Shown here piece after piece: positions 54,704-64,000 of a stretch of DNA of 64,000 nucleotides. Numbering within the stretch: position 1 is the stretch's first letter; the number at the start of each line of letters is the position of its first letter. Under the pieces are notes generated by a model. The model had not been told where the DNA came from. It did no database searches and saw only the letters and a program-made list of their open reading frames with translations. Origin of the DNA: Achromobacter pulmonis (lineage in GTDB: Bacteria; Pseudomonadota; Gammaproteobacteria; Burkholderiales; Burkholderiaceae_B); assembly GCF_902859765.1 (NCBI RefSeq), contig NZ_CADIJV010000028.1, forward strand, positions 1 to 64,000, read 5' to 3'. A program made the position numbers and the translations under genes.

Positions 54704-56029
54704 ATGCATGCAATGCGCACAGCCCTTGCAGGGGCGCTGCTGGCCGCCTGCGCCGCCCCCGCGCTGGCGGGCACCGTCACGGTGATCACGTCGTTCCCGA
54801 AAGATCTGACCCAGGCCTACAAGACCGCATTCGAAAAGGCCAACCCCGGCATCACGCTGGAAATCCTCAACAAGAACACCGTGTCCGGCATCGCCTATGT
54901 GCGCGAAACGCCGGCAGGCCAGCGTCCGGAAGTGTTCTGGGCCAGCGCGCCGGATGCCTTCGAGGTGCTGGGGCGCGACAAGCTGCTGGCCAAGTCTTCG
55001 GATGTCGCCAACAAGGACGTGCCGGACAAGATCGGCAACTATCCCATCAACGATCCGAGCGGCATGTACCTGGGCCAGGCGCTGGCCGGCTACGGCATCG
55101 TCTACAACACGCGCTACATCAAGGCGCACAAGATTCCCGCGCCGGTCGAGTGGAAGGATCTGCTGGCGCCGCACTGGTTCGGCCACCTCGGCATCACCTC
55201 GCCGTCGCGCTCGGGCACCATGCACCTGACGGTCGAGACCATCCTGCAGGGCGAGGGCTGGGACGATGGCTGGAATACGCTGCTGCGCATGTCGGGCAAC
55301 AGCAGCACCGTGACCGAACGTTCGTTCGGCGTGCCGGACGGGGTCAACAACGGCCAGTTCGGGGCCGGGCCGGTGATCGACTTCTTCGGCCTGTCGAGCA
55401 AGTATTCGAAGTTCCCGGTGGAATTCGTCTATCCCTCCGAGACCGCCATCGTGCCGGCCAACATCGCCCTGATAGCAGGCGCCAAGAATACCGAGGAAGG
55501 CAAGAAGTTCATCGCCTTCACTCTCAGCCAGGCGGGACAGGAACTGCTGCTGGAACCGAAGATCTCGCGCCTGCCGGTGCTGCCATACGCGGCGCTGGGC
55601 GGCAAGGTGCCAAAGGGCTATCCCGACCCGGCCGATATCGCGCGCCGCAGCAAGGTGCAGTTCAATGCCGATCTGTCGCAAAGCCGCTATTACGTGGTGC
55701 AGTCGTTGTACGACCAGACGGTCACGTTCCGCCTGAAGGAGCTGCAGGCGGCCACCAAGGCCATCTATGACGCCGAGGCCAAACTGGGCGACAAGGCCAA
55801 GAGCGGCAAACCGGCCGAACTGCTGGCGCAGGCCCGCAAGCTGGCCTGGACGCCGTTGGTCGACGGCAAGCAGGCCGCGGATCCCGCCTTCCTGAAGATC
55901 TTCAGCGGCAACAAGAAGGACGCCGCGGTCAACCAGCAGATCACGCAGCTGGAAGGCGAATGGAATGGCACGGCCAAGAGCAATTACGAACAGGCCGTGA
56001 AGCTGGCGCGGGAAGCCGCGGCGCTTTAA
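54704..56029 (+). CDS. ABC transporter substrate-binding protein
   Basis: A 441-residue periplasmic binding protein with a signal peptide (MHAMRTALAGALLAACAAPA, then LAG) followed by 'TVTVITSFPKDLTQAYKTAFEKANPGITLEILNKNTVSGIAYVRETPAGQRPEVFWASAPDAFEVL'. This is the family-1 solute-binding fold with a middle domain that closes over the ligand. The putative substrate in this family (iron, phosphoglycerate, 2-aminoethylphosphonate or small anions) is not certain. GGAG precedes the ATG. It is the first gene of a three-gene transporter. Confidence 0.88.
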   Translation: MHAMRTALAGALLAACAAPALAGTVTVITSFPKDLTQAYKTAFEKANPGITLEILNKNTVSGIAYVRETPAGQRPEVFWASAPDAFEVLGRDKLLAKSSDVANKDVPDKIGNYPINDPSGMYLGQALAGYGIVYNTRYIKAHKIPAPVEWKDLLAPHWFGHLGITSPSRSGTMHLTVETILQGEGWDDGWNTLLRMSGNSSTVTERSFGVPDGVNNGQFGAGPVIDFFGLSSKYSKFPVEFVYPSETAIVPANIALIAGAKNTEEGKKFIAFTLSQAGQELLLEPKISRLPVLPYAALGGKVPKGYPDPADIARRSKVQFNADLSQSRYYVVQSLYDQTVTFRLKELQAATKAIYDAEAKLGDKAKSGKPAELLAQARKLAWTPLVDGKQAADPAFLKIFSGNKKDAAVNQQITQLEGEWNGTAKSNYEQAVKLAREAAAL

Positions 56030-56116
56030 GCCCGGCCCCTGCCGGACGGAGGGATTCGCCCCGTCCGGCCGCCCCCCGCCGCGGGCGGGCTGTCTTGAAC
56101 CATTACGGGAATCTCG

Positions 56117-57826
56117 ATGAATCTTCCGGGCCATTCACGCCTGCCCGCCGGCCCCATGCTGGCCGCGCTCCTGGTGCTGGGTTTCCTTGCGCTGTTCCTG
56201 GTCGTGCCGGTGGGCACGGTGTTCTACAGTGCCTTCGTCAATGCCGATGGCGGCTTCACCATCGGCCATTTCGGCGCGTTCTTCAACCAGCCGCTGATGC
56301 TGGAGGCGTTCTTCAACAGCCTCTATGTGGCGGGCTGGTCGGCGCTGCTGGCCTCGCTGATCGCGGTGCCGCTGGCGTACTTCACGGTGCGCTTCGACTT
56401 TCGCGGCGCCCTCATCATCCAGACACTGGGCGTGCTGCCGCTGATCATGCCGCCGTTCGTCGGCGCGGTGGCCATGCAACTGATTTTCGGCCGTTCGGGC
56501 AGTGTCAACCTGCTGCTGGACGACTGGTTCGGCGTCACCATTCCGTTCATGGAGGGGCTGAACGGCGTGATCTTCGTCGAAGCCCTGCACTACTTCCCGT
56601 TCATCCTGATGAACCTGGTGGTGGCGCTGCGCAATATCGACGGCGCCATGGAGGAAGCGGCCTTCAACCTGGGCGCGCGCGGCTTCCGGCTGTTTCGCCG
56701 CGTGATCTTCCCGCTGGCCCTGCCCGGCTATGTGGCCGGCGCCTCGCTGGTGTTCGTGAAGGTGTTCGACGACCTCGGCACGCCGCTGGTGCTGGGCACC
56801 ACCAACATGCTGGCGCCGCAGGCCTATCTGCGCATCACGCAGGTGGGGCTGGAGGATCCGCTGGGGTATGTGATCAGCGTAATCATGATCGCCTTCTCGA
56901 TCCTGGCGCTGTGGCTGTCGGCGCGGGTTCTGAAGGGACGCGACTATTCCACGCTGCAAAAGGGCGGCAATTCGATCCAGAAGCGCAAGCTGCGGCCCGC
57001 GGAAAGCGTGCTGGCCTATGGCTGGATCATCCTGGTGCTGCTGCTGGTGCTGTCGCCGCACATGGGCGTGCTGCTGCTGTCGCTGGCCAGCGTCTGGAGC
57101 TTCGCGCCGCTGCCCGACGGTTACACGCTGGCCCACTACAGCGCGGTCTTCAGCGAGTCGCAGGGCATGATCGCCAATACCCTGCTCTATTGCGGCCTGG
57201 CCGCGGGCGTGGACGTGATCCTGGGCACCGCCATCGCCTACCTGATGCTGCGCACCCGGTTGCCCGCGCGCCAGTGGCTGGATCTGCTGGCCTCGGCGGC
57301 GCTGGCGATCCCCGGCATCGTGCTGGCCATCGGCCTGCTGCGCACCTTCCGTGGCGTGGAGATCCCGGGCACCGGCACATTGCTGACCTCGTCGTGGATC
57401 ATCATCATGATCGCGTACTCGGTGCGGCGGCTGCCGTACGCGCTACGCTCATGCGTGGCGGCGCTGCAGCAGATCAACGTGTCGCTGGAGGAAGCCGCGC
57501 AATCGCTGGGCGCGACGCGCCTGCGCACCATCCGGCGGGTGGTGGTGCCGCTGATGGCCGGCGGCATGCTGGCTGGCTTTGTCACCAGCTTCGTGACCGC
57601 GGCGGTGGAGCTGTCGGCCACCATCATGCTGGTCACCAAGGACAGCCAGGCGCCGATGAGTTATGGCATCTATCTGTACATGCAGAGCGCGGCGGGCCGG
57701 GGCCCGGGCGCGGCGCTGGGGGTGCTGGCGGTGGTCGCGGTCGCGATCGGCACGTATGTCTCGCACCTGCTGGTCGAGCGCGCCCAGGCGCGCCAGCGCC
57801 CGGCGCGTCACGACGAGACGGCTTGA
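56117..57826 (+). CDS. ABC transporter permease, fused double domain
   Basis: A 569-residue inner-membrane protein with about twelve spans, in two homologous halves, each with an EAA motif: 'EEAAFNLGARGFRLFRRVIFPLALPGYVAGASLVFVKVFDDLG' (about 175-220) and 'EEAAQSLGATRLRTIRRVVVPLMAGGMLAGFVTSFVTAAVE' (about 455-495). The duplicated permease (FbpB/ThiP type) works with one substrate-binding protein and an ATPase. It lies 87 bp after the binding-protein gene. Confidence 0.9.
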   Translation: MNLPGHSRLPAGPMLAALLVLGFLALFLVVPVGTVFYSAFVNADGGFTIGHFGAFFNQPLMLEAFFNSLYVAGWSALLASLIAVPLAYFTVRFDFRGALIIQTLGVLPLIMPPFVGAVAMQLIFGRSGSVNLLLDDWFGVTIPFMEGLNGVIFVEALHYFPFILMNLVVALRNIDGAMEEAAFNLGARGFRLFRRVIFPLALPGYVAGASLVFVKVFDDLGTPLVLGTTNMLAPQAYLRITQVGLEDPLGYVISVIMIAFSILALWLSARVLKGRDYSTLQKGGNSIQKRKLRPAESVLAYGWIILVLLLVLSPHMGVLLLSLASVWSFAPLPDGYTLAHYSAVFSESQGMIANTLLYCGLAAGVDVILGTAIAYLMLRTRLPARQWLDLLASAALAIPGIVLAIGLLRTFRGVEIPGTGTLLTSSWIIIMIAYSVRRLPYALRSCVAALQQINVSLEEAAQSLGATRLRTIRRVVVPLMAGGMLAGFVTSFVTAAVELSATIMLVTKDSQAPMSYGIYLYMQSAAGRGPGAALGVLAVVAVAIGTYVSHLLVERAQARQRPARHDETA

Positions 57827-57842
57827 ATCAAGGGGAATCGAC

Positions 57843-58928
57843 ATGAAGAAAGTCAGCGTTGAATGCCGCAACATCCGGCTGTCGTATGGCAGGACCGAAG
57901 TGCTCAAGGACGTCAACATCCACATCGAACCGGGCGAATTCTTCGCCCTGCTGGGGCCCTCGGGCTCGGGCAAGTCCACCCTGCTGCGGCTGATCGCGGG
58001 CTTCAACCGCCAGGACGCCGGCCAGTTGCTGGTCGATGGCAAGGACATCAGCGCCATCCCGCCATGGGATCGCAATATCGGCATGGTGTTCCAGAACTAC
58101 GCGCTGTGGCCCCACATGACCGTGTGGGACAACGTCGCGTTCGGACTGGTCGAACGCAAGCTGCCGCGCGAGCAGATCCGCGCCAAGGTCGAGGCCGCGC
58201 TGGAACTGGTGGGCCTGTCGCAATACGCGCGCCGCCGTCCCAACCAGTTGTCCGGCGGCCAGCAGCAGCGCGTGGCGCTGGCGCGTACCATCGTGATCGA
58301 GCCGCAAGTGCTGCTGCTGGACGAGCCGCTGTCGAACCTGGACAAGAAGCTGCGCGTGCAGATGCGCCAGGACCTGCTGAGCCTGCAACGGCGCCTGGGC
58401 ATCACCACCATCTTCGTCACGCATGATCAGGAAGAAGCCATGACCACCGCCGACCGCATGGCGGTGCTGGATCACGGCGTGGTGCAGCAGATCGGCGCGC
58501 CCAACACGCTGTTCGACTATCCGGTGAACCGCTTCGTGGCCAACTTCGTCGGCACCATGAATGTGCTGGAAGGCGAGGTGCGCGAACGCACCAGCGGCAG
58601 CGTGGTGCTGGCGGTGGAGGGCGTGGGCGACCTGCACCTGCCGCTGGCGGCCGAGGCGCCGCTGGCGCAGCGCCTGGCGGCCAGTTTCCGGCCGCATACG
58701 GTGCAGATCGAGATGGCAGACGGACTGGGCGACGCGCGCTATGTGTGGCTGCCGGGCGTGGTGGAAAGCAGCGAGTTCCTGGGCGAATTCACCCGCTACC
58801 AGGTGCAGATCGGCGAACAGCGCCTGACGGCCGACCAGTCGCACCTGGCGGGACTGTCGCCGTTCCCGGCGGGCGCGCCGGTATCGATCGGACTGGAGCC
58901 GACCCAGGTGCGGCTGCTTGCCGCCTGA
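57843..58928 (+). CDS. ABC transporter ATPase
   Basis: A 361-residue ATP-binding subunit of the PotA/FbpC class. Walker A 'GPSGSGKST' (about 39-47), signature '[15 protein letters not shown]' (about 137-151), Walker B 'VLLLDEPLSNLD' and H-loop 'FVTHDQEEA' are intact. A C-terminal TOBE-like domain (about 255-361) could respond to the substrate or sugar. AAGGGGA lies 7 nt before the ATG, 16 bp after the permease. Confidence 0.92.
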   Translation: MKKVSVECRNIRLSYGRTEVLKDVNIHIEPGEFFALLGPSGSGKSTLLRLIAGFNRQDAGQLLVDGKDISAIPPWDRNIGMVFQNYALWPHMTVWDNVAFGLVERKLPREQIRAKVEAALELVGLSQYARRRPNQLSGGQQQRVALARTIVIEPQVLLLDEPLSNLDKKLRVQMRQDLLSLQRRLGITTIFVTHDQEEAMTTADRMAVLDHGVVQQIGAPNTLFDYPVNRFVANFVGTMNVLEGEVRERTSGSVVLAVEGVGDLHLPLAAEAPLAQRLAASFRPHTVQIEMADGLGDARYVWLPGVVESSEFLGEFTRYQVQIGEQRLTADQSHLAGLSPFPAGAPVSIGLEPTQVRLLAA

Positions 58929-58952
58929 GCCCGCTTCCCCTACAAAGGCGGC

Positions 58953-59897
58953 ATGGAAATCTATCAGATCCGCGCCTTCGTCACGGTCGCCCGGCTGGGC
59001 AACCTGACGCGGGCCGCCGAAGCGCTGTCGCTGACCCAGCCGGCCGTGACCGCGCAGATCAAGGCGCTGGAGCAAAGCCTGGGCGTGGCGCTGTTCGACC
59101 GCAGCGGGGGGCGGCTGGCGCTGGCCAAGGCCGGCGAGATGCTGCTGCCCACCGCCGAATCGCTGCTGGTGCTGGGCGCACAATTCAAATCCGAGGCGCA
59201 ACAGTTGCAGGGCAGCCTGCAGGGCGCGGTCGAACTGGGCCTGCCCAGCGAGAAACCGGACTTCCTGCGATTGGGCGAGTTGGCCGCGGCCATTACGCAA
59301 CGATTGCCGCTGGTCGAGCTGAAGACCCAGACGCTGCCCACCGCGGTGCTGGCCGAACAGGTCAGCACCGGCCGGCTGCCGGCGGCGCTGACCATTGCCG
59401 CGCATCCACCGCGCGGCGTGCTCTGGATGCCGCTGCGCAGCGTGCGCTATCGCATCGCGCTACCGCGCGAGCACGCCGCGGTGCTCAAACGTGGCGGCTG
59501 GCGCGAAGTGGCGCAATTGCCGTGGCTGGACGGCCCCGCCGGCAGCCACACCCATCTGTTGTTGCGCGACATGTTCGAGCGCCACGGGCTGTCGCCGCGC
59601 GTGGCCATGCAGAACGACGACCAGGCCAACCTGGAAGCGCTGGTGCGGGCCGGCGCCGGCTGCGCGCTGTTGCGCGAGGAAACGGCGCTGGCCGGCGCGG
59701 CCTCGGGCGACTTCATGGTGTGGGGCCAGGCCCGCGCCGATGCGCTGCTGGGCTTCATCCTGCCTTACGAACGCGCTAGCGAGCCCGCGCTGGTCGCGTT
59801 AAGCTCGATCATTCAAGCCATCTGGAAGCCGCGCGCCCCGGTCGCGTCCGATCCGCCCGCCGTCGCGCCCTTCCCCACCGAATCGACACCCCAATGA
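58953..59897 (+). CDS. LysR-family regulator of the ABC operon
   Basis: A 314-residue LysR regulator: HTH at 1-60 ('MEIYQIRAFVTVARLGNLTRAAEALSLTQPAVTAQIKALEQSLGVALFDRSGGRLALAKAG'), effector domain about 90-300. It lies 24 bp downstream of the ATPase gene in the same direction and overlaps the next gene by ATGA, so it is part of the transporter operon, unlike most LysR genes, which are divergent. It may report on the imported ligand. Confidence 0.88.
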   Translation: MEIYQIRAFVTVARLGNLTRAAEALSLTQPAVTAQIKALEQSLGVALFDRSGGRLALAKAGEMLLPTAESLLVLGAQFKSEAQQLQGSLQGAVELGLPSEKPDFLRLGELAAAITQRLPLVELKTQTLPTAVLAEQVSTGRLPAALTIAAHPPRGVLWMPLRSVRYRIALPREHAAVLKRGGWREVAQLPWLDGPAGSHTHLLLRDMFERHGLSPRVAMQNDDQANLEALVRAGAGCALLREETALAGAASGDFMVWGQARADALLGFILPYERASEPALVALSSIIQAIWKPRAPVASDPPAVAPFPTESTPQ

Positions 59898-60538
59898 CTG
59901 AAATCTGGTTCATCCGCCACGGCGAAACCGACTGGAATCGCCAGCGCCGCCTGCAGGGCTGGCAAGACATCCCCCTGAACGAATTCGGCCGCAACCAGGC
60001 AGGCCTGCTGGCCTCGCGCCTGCGCGAAGAGGCCCGCAGCACGCCGATCGACGCCATTTACAGCAGCGACCTGCAGCGCGCCCACGCCACCGCCACGCCG
60101 GTGTCGGAACAACTGGATCTGCGCGTGCGGATCGAACCCGGCATCCGCGAACGCGGTTTCGGCGTGCTGGAGGGGCTGGACCTGGAACGCATCGACGTGC
60201 TGGCGCCCGAAGCCGCTTCCGCCTGGCGCAGCCGCGATCCCCTGCGCGCGCTGGACGGCGGCGAGACACTGGGCCAGTTCCAGTCGCGCGTGATTTCAAC
60301 CGTGGACGACATCGCCGGCCGCCATGAGGGCGAGCGCATCCTGCTGTTCACCCACGGCGGCGTGCTGGACATCATCTGGCGCCATGCCAGCGGCGTGCCG
60401 TTGAACGCGCCGCGCGACGCGGCGCTGCTGAATGTCAGCATCAATCGCGTCGGCGTGCGCGGCCGCCAGTGGCAAGTGCTGGATTGGGGCGACGTGGACC
60501 ACGTGGCCGCGGAAGTCGGCGACGACGTGGTGCCGTGA
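59894..60538 (+). CDS. Histidine phosphatase (GpmB/CobC-like)
   Basis: A 214-residue phosphatase of the histidine phosphatase superfamily. The catalytic 'WFIRHGETDWNRQRRLQGWQDIPLNEFG' (His8) and the second 'LLFTHGGVLDIIWRH' are intact, and 'YSSDLQRAHATATPV' is typical of GpmB/CobC. It overlaps the LysR gene by ATGA. Cofactor-independent mutase activity is less likely than phosphomonoesterase activity. In this operon it may act on the imported phosphate ester. Confidence 0.85.
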   Translation: MTEIWFIRHGETDWNRQRRLQGWQDIPLNEFGRNQAGLLASRLREEARSTPIDAIYSSDLQRAHATATPVSEQLDLRVRIEPGIRERGFGVLEGLDLERIDVLAPEAASAWRSRDPLRALDGGETLGQFQSRVISTVDDIAGRHEGERILLFTHGGVLDIIWRHASGVPLNAPRDAALLNVSINRVGVRGRQWQVLDWGDVDHVAAEVGDDVVP

Positions 60539-60554
60539 TGGCCTGCGCGCCGGC

Positions 60555-61328
60555 TCAGCCGGCCTTGTCCGCTTTGCGCGGCTTGCGCGGCGCGTTGCGC
60601 GCCAGCCGGTCGTAGACCACGTTGGGCAGCAGGCGCATCAGCTTCGCCACCACACCCATCTGCCACGGGATCACCGTGTAGGACGTGCCGCGCCCGATGG
60701 CCGCATGGGCGCGCTGCGCGAACTTGTCGGCGTCCATCAGGAACGGCATCTTGTACGGGTTGTGGGCCGTCATCGCGGTCCTGATGTAGCCCGGCGCGAT
60801 GGTGACGACGCGGATGCCGTCGCCCGCCAGTTCCAGCCGCAGGCTTTCGCAGTAGGTCACCACCGCCGATTTCGAGGCGCTGTAGGCGCCCGCGCCCGGC
60901 AACCCCCGCACGCCGGCGACGCTGGCGATGCCCACCAGCCGGCCGCCACCGGCCGCGCGCATCGGCTCGACAAACGGCTCGAAGGTGGCCACCGTCGCCA
61001 ACAGGTTGGTATCGACGATGGCCTTGAAAACGTCGTAGTCCTCGTGCTGCCCGGTCAGCGTGCCGGCGCTGATGCCGGCACTGGCGATGACCACGTCCAC
61101 CCGCCCTTGGCAGAAGGCAATGAAATCCCGCGCGGCGGCATGCAGCGCCTGGCGATCGCACACGTCCACGGCGTAGCAGCGGTGCTGGCCGGGCAGGCTG
61201 GCGGCCAATTCGCGCAGCGCGTCCTCGCGCCGGCCCAGCAGGCCGAGCGTGGCGCCGCTGGCGGCGTAGCGCTGCGCCAGGGCGCGGCCCAGGCCGCTGC
61301 TGGCGCCGGTGATGAATACTCTGTCCAT
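60555..61328 (-). CDS. Short-chain dehydrogenase/reductase
   Basis: A 257-residue Rossmann enzyme: NAD(P)-binding 'VFITGASSGLGRALAQRYAASG' (about 3-24), 'VVIASAGISAGT' (NAG-like, about 81-92) and the active-site pair 'YSASKSAVV' (Tyr about 155, Lys about 159) with Ser in 'GIASVAGVRGLPGAG'. Substrate is unknown; SDRs of this branch with a C-terminal basic tail ('NAPRKPRKADKAG') may be membrane-associated. It follows a terminator of the upstream lpxO gene. Confidence 0.88.
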   Translation of the reverse strand: MDRVFITGASSGLGRALAQRYAASGATLGLLGRREDALRELAASLPGQHRCYAVDVCDRQALHAAARDFIAFCQGRVDVVIASAGISAGTLTGQHEDYDVFKAIVDTNLLATVATFEPFVEPMRAAGGGRLVGIASVAGVRGLPGAGAYSASKSAVVTYCESLRLELAGDGIRVVTIAPGYIRTAMTAHNPYKMPFLMDADKFAQRAHAAIGRGTSYTVIPWQMGVVAKLMRLLPNVVYDRLARNAPRKPRKADKAG

Positions 61329-61351
61329 GGAGGCTGGCCCCGGGTCGGATG

Positions 61352-61387
61352 AAAAGGGCGGAGCCTCCCGGATGAGAGGCTCCGCCC
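61352..61387 (-). terminator. lpxO terminator
   Basis: GGGCGGAGCCTC (61356-61367), 8-nt loop, GAGGCTCCGCCC (61376-61387): a perfect 12-bp stem. On the minus strand TTTTC (61352-61355) follows. It lies 29 bp after lpxO and 23 bp before the SDR start. Confidence 0.88.
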
Positions 61388-61416
61388 GCTATGCTACAGG
61401 AACGCCGGAGCGCGGC

Positions 61417-62313
61417 TTACAGGAAGATCAGCGCGAAGATCGCCGCCACCAGCGCCCATTTGGACAGGTAGTACAGCGGCTTGCTCTTCTTCTTGAGCGC
61501 CTTGCCGAAACGGCGCACGGCATAGACCACGCCGAAGATGCGGTTGATGCCGCCAGTGGCGTCGCCTTCCTGGTTGGGCGCGGCCGCCGCGCGCAACAGG
61601 AAACCGCCGACCACGCGGTTGAACGCCTGGGCCCAGCGGTAACGCATGGGGCGCTCGACGTCCGCGAACAGGATGATCCGGTTCTGGTCGGTCTTGTTCT
61701 CGGCGTAGTGGATGAAGGTCTCGTCGAACACCACCGCCTCGCCGTCGCGCCAGTGGTATTCCTGGCCATCGACATTGATGTAGCAGTCCGGACTGTTCGG
61801 CGTGATCAGGCCCATGTGAAAGCGCAACGAACCGGCGTAGGGATCACGGTGGCGCGGCAGGCGGCTGCCGGGCGGCAGCGAGGCGAACATCGCCGCCTTG
61901 ATGGTCGGGATGCCCGCCAGCAGCTTGGTGGTGACCGGGCAGAGGGCCTCGGCCGAGGGATGGTCCGCGTCGTACCACTTCAGGTAGAAGCGCTTCCAAC
62001 CCGTCTTGAAGAACGAGTTGAAACCCGCGTCGTTGTACTTGTCCGAGGCCTTGATGTGGCCGTCCCCGTAGAGGTTGACGGCCTCGGCCCGGATGTCCTC
62101 GCAGTGGTCCAGCAAGACCTTCAATTCAGGGAATTGATCCAGGTCGAGATAGGGCTTGTTGGGCACGCCGGAGAACGCGTACATGAAACAGTTCAGCGGG
62201 GCGGTGAAGGTGGAGTGATCCAACGCCTGCCGCGAGAACCGGTGTCGTATGCGGCCACGGTAGTGGACGACCGTGGCGCACACGATGAACAACGCCAGAA
62301 TGAACCACTTCAT
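61417..62313 (-). CDS. lpxO: Aspartyl/asparaginyl beta-hydroxylase family, LpxO-like
   Basis: A 298-residue Fe(II)/2-oxoglutarate oxygenase. N- and C-terminal hydrophobic anchors (about 2-16 and 283-298) flank the catalytic domain, where 'PRHRDPYAGSLRFHMGLITP' holds the HxD iron ligands and 'FIHYAENKTDQNRIILFAD' the second His/Arg. Length and membrane anchors fit LpxO, which 2-hydroxylates a lipid A acyl chain. AAGGAC precedes the ATG. It begins 66 bp after carB and may be cotranscribed with it. Confidence 0.85.
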   Translation of the reverse strand: MKWFILALFIVCATVVHYRGRIRHRFSRQALDHSTFTAPLNCFMYAFSGVPNKPYLDLDQFPELKVLLDHCEDIRAEAVNLYGDGHIKASDKYNDAGFNSFFKTGWKRFYLKWYDADHPSAEALCPVTTKLLAGIPTIKAAMFASLPPGSRLPRHRDPYAGSLRFHMGLITPNSPDCYINVDGQEYHWRDGEAVVFDETFIHYAENKTDQNRIILFADVERPMRYRWAQAFNRVVGGFLLRAAAAPNQEGDATGGINRIFGVVYAVRRFGKALKKKSKPLYYLSKWALVAAIFALIFL

Positions 62314-62379
62314 TCTTTTGTCCTTGACTCACTTGAAGCGCGCCCCCTGCGCGCCCAAGCACTATTTGTCCAACAAAGA

Positions 62380-64000
<1,621 letters not shown>

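Overview
The window looks like a chromosomal segment from a GC-rich betaproteobacterium of the Alcaligenaceae (Bordetella/Achromobacter type). The clues are the strong G/C third-position bias, several LysR and aromatic-acid-type genes, and the gene order carB .. greA / yhbY / rlmE-ftsH-folP-glmM .. ppx / ppk / pstSCAB, which matches the betaproteobacterial chromosome except for an insertion and some losses described below. I see no phage, transposase, integrase or CRISPR array. The only RNA gene found is tRNA-Pro(TGG).

Left part (1-34.9 kb) is a mosaic of short operons. Two strong leftward promoters sit at the left edge. They are followed by a DUF1127-like protein, two LysR regulators flanking a succinyl/acetyl-CoA transferase, an MscS-type channel, a pair of small secreted proteins, a DEDDh exonuclease, a PAS-PAS chemoreceptor, a GST, a frameshifted AraC-type remnant, a CBS protein, a TauE-type permease and a pair of FxLYD-like membrane proteins. 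Next come acnB (with a GntR-like operator in its promoter), an SLT-like lipoprotein, tpm, a fasciclin protein, a TPR/secreted-protein pair, a DUF1275 permease, an aldo/keto reductase divergent from an AraC regulator, and a DUF3455 protein beside a SigK/RskA-like ECF sigma/anti-sigma pair. A sterol-desaturase family enzyme, DUF465 and BssS-like small proteins, an ArgO-type exporter, an AhpD-like protein, tRNA-Pro and an aromatic-acid MFS transporter close this part.

Central part (34.9-50.6 kb) is a conserved housekeeping block. It contains the phosphate operon pstSCAB, ppk and ppx (PHO boxes are readable before pstS and ppk), an OlsB-like ornithine acyltransferase, glmM-folP-ftsH-rlmE, yhbY and greA. 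phoU, phoB and phoR are not in this cluster.

Right part (50.6-62.3 kb) lies between greA and the truncated carB at the right edge. It holds a chemoreceptor, a uracil/xanthine permease, a FlxA-like protein, a three-gene binding-protein ABC importer with its own LysR regulator and a phosphatase, an SDR and an LpxO-type lipid A hydroxylase.

The most interesting signals are regulatory. A shared ECF-type promoter motif links the fasciclin and DUF3455 genes to the SigK/RskA-like pair, a parallel to mycobacterial SigK control of fasciclin proteins. About 21-22-bp phased direct repeats fill the aldo/keto reductase-AraC intergenic region. Two terminator-like hairpins sit in the greA leader. None of these proves a new system; the ECF/fasciclin/DUF3455 group and the paired secreted Ser/Gly-rich proteins are the best candidates for something undescribed.
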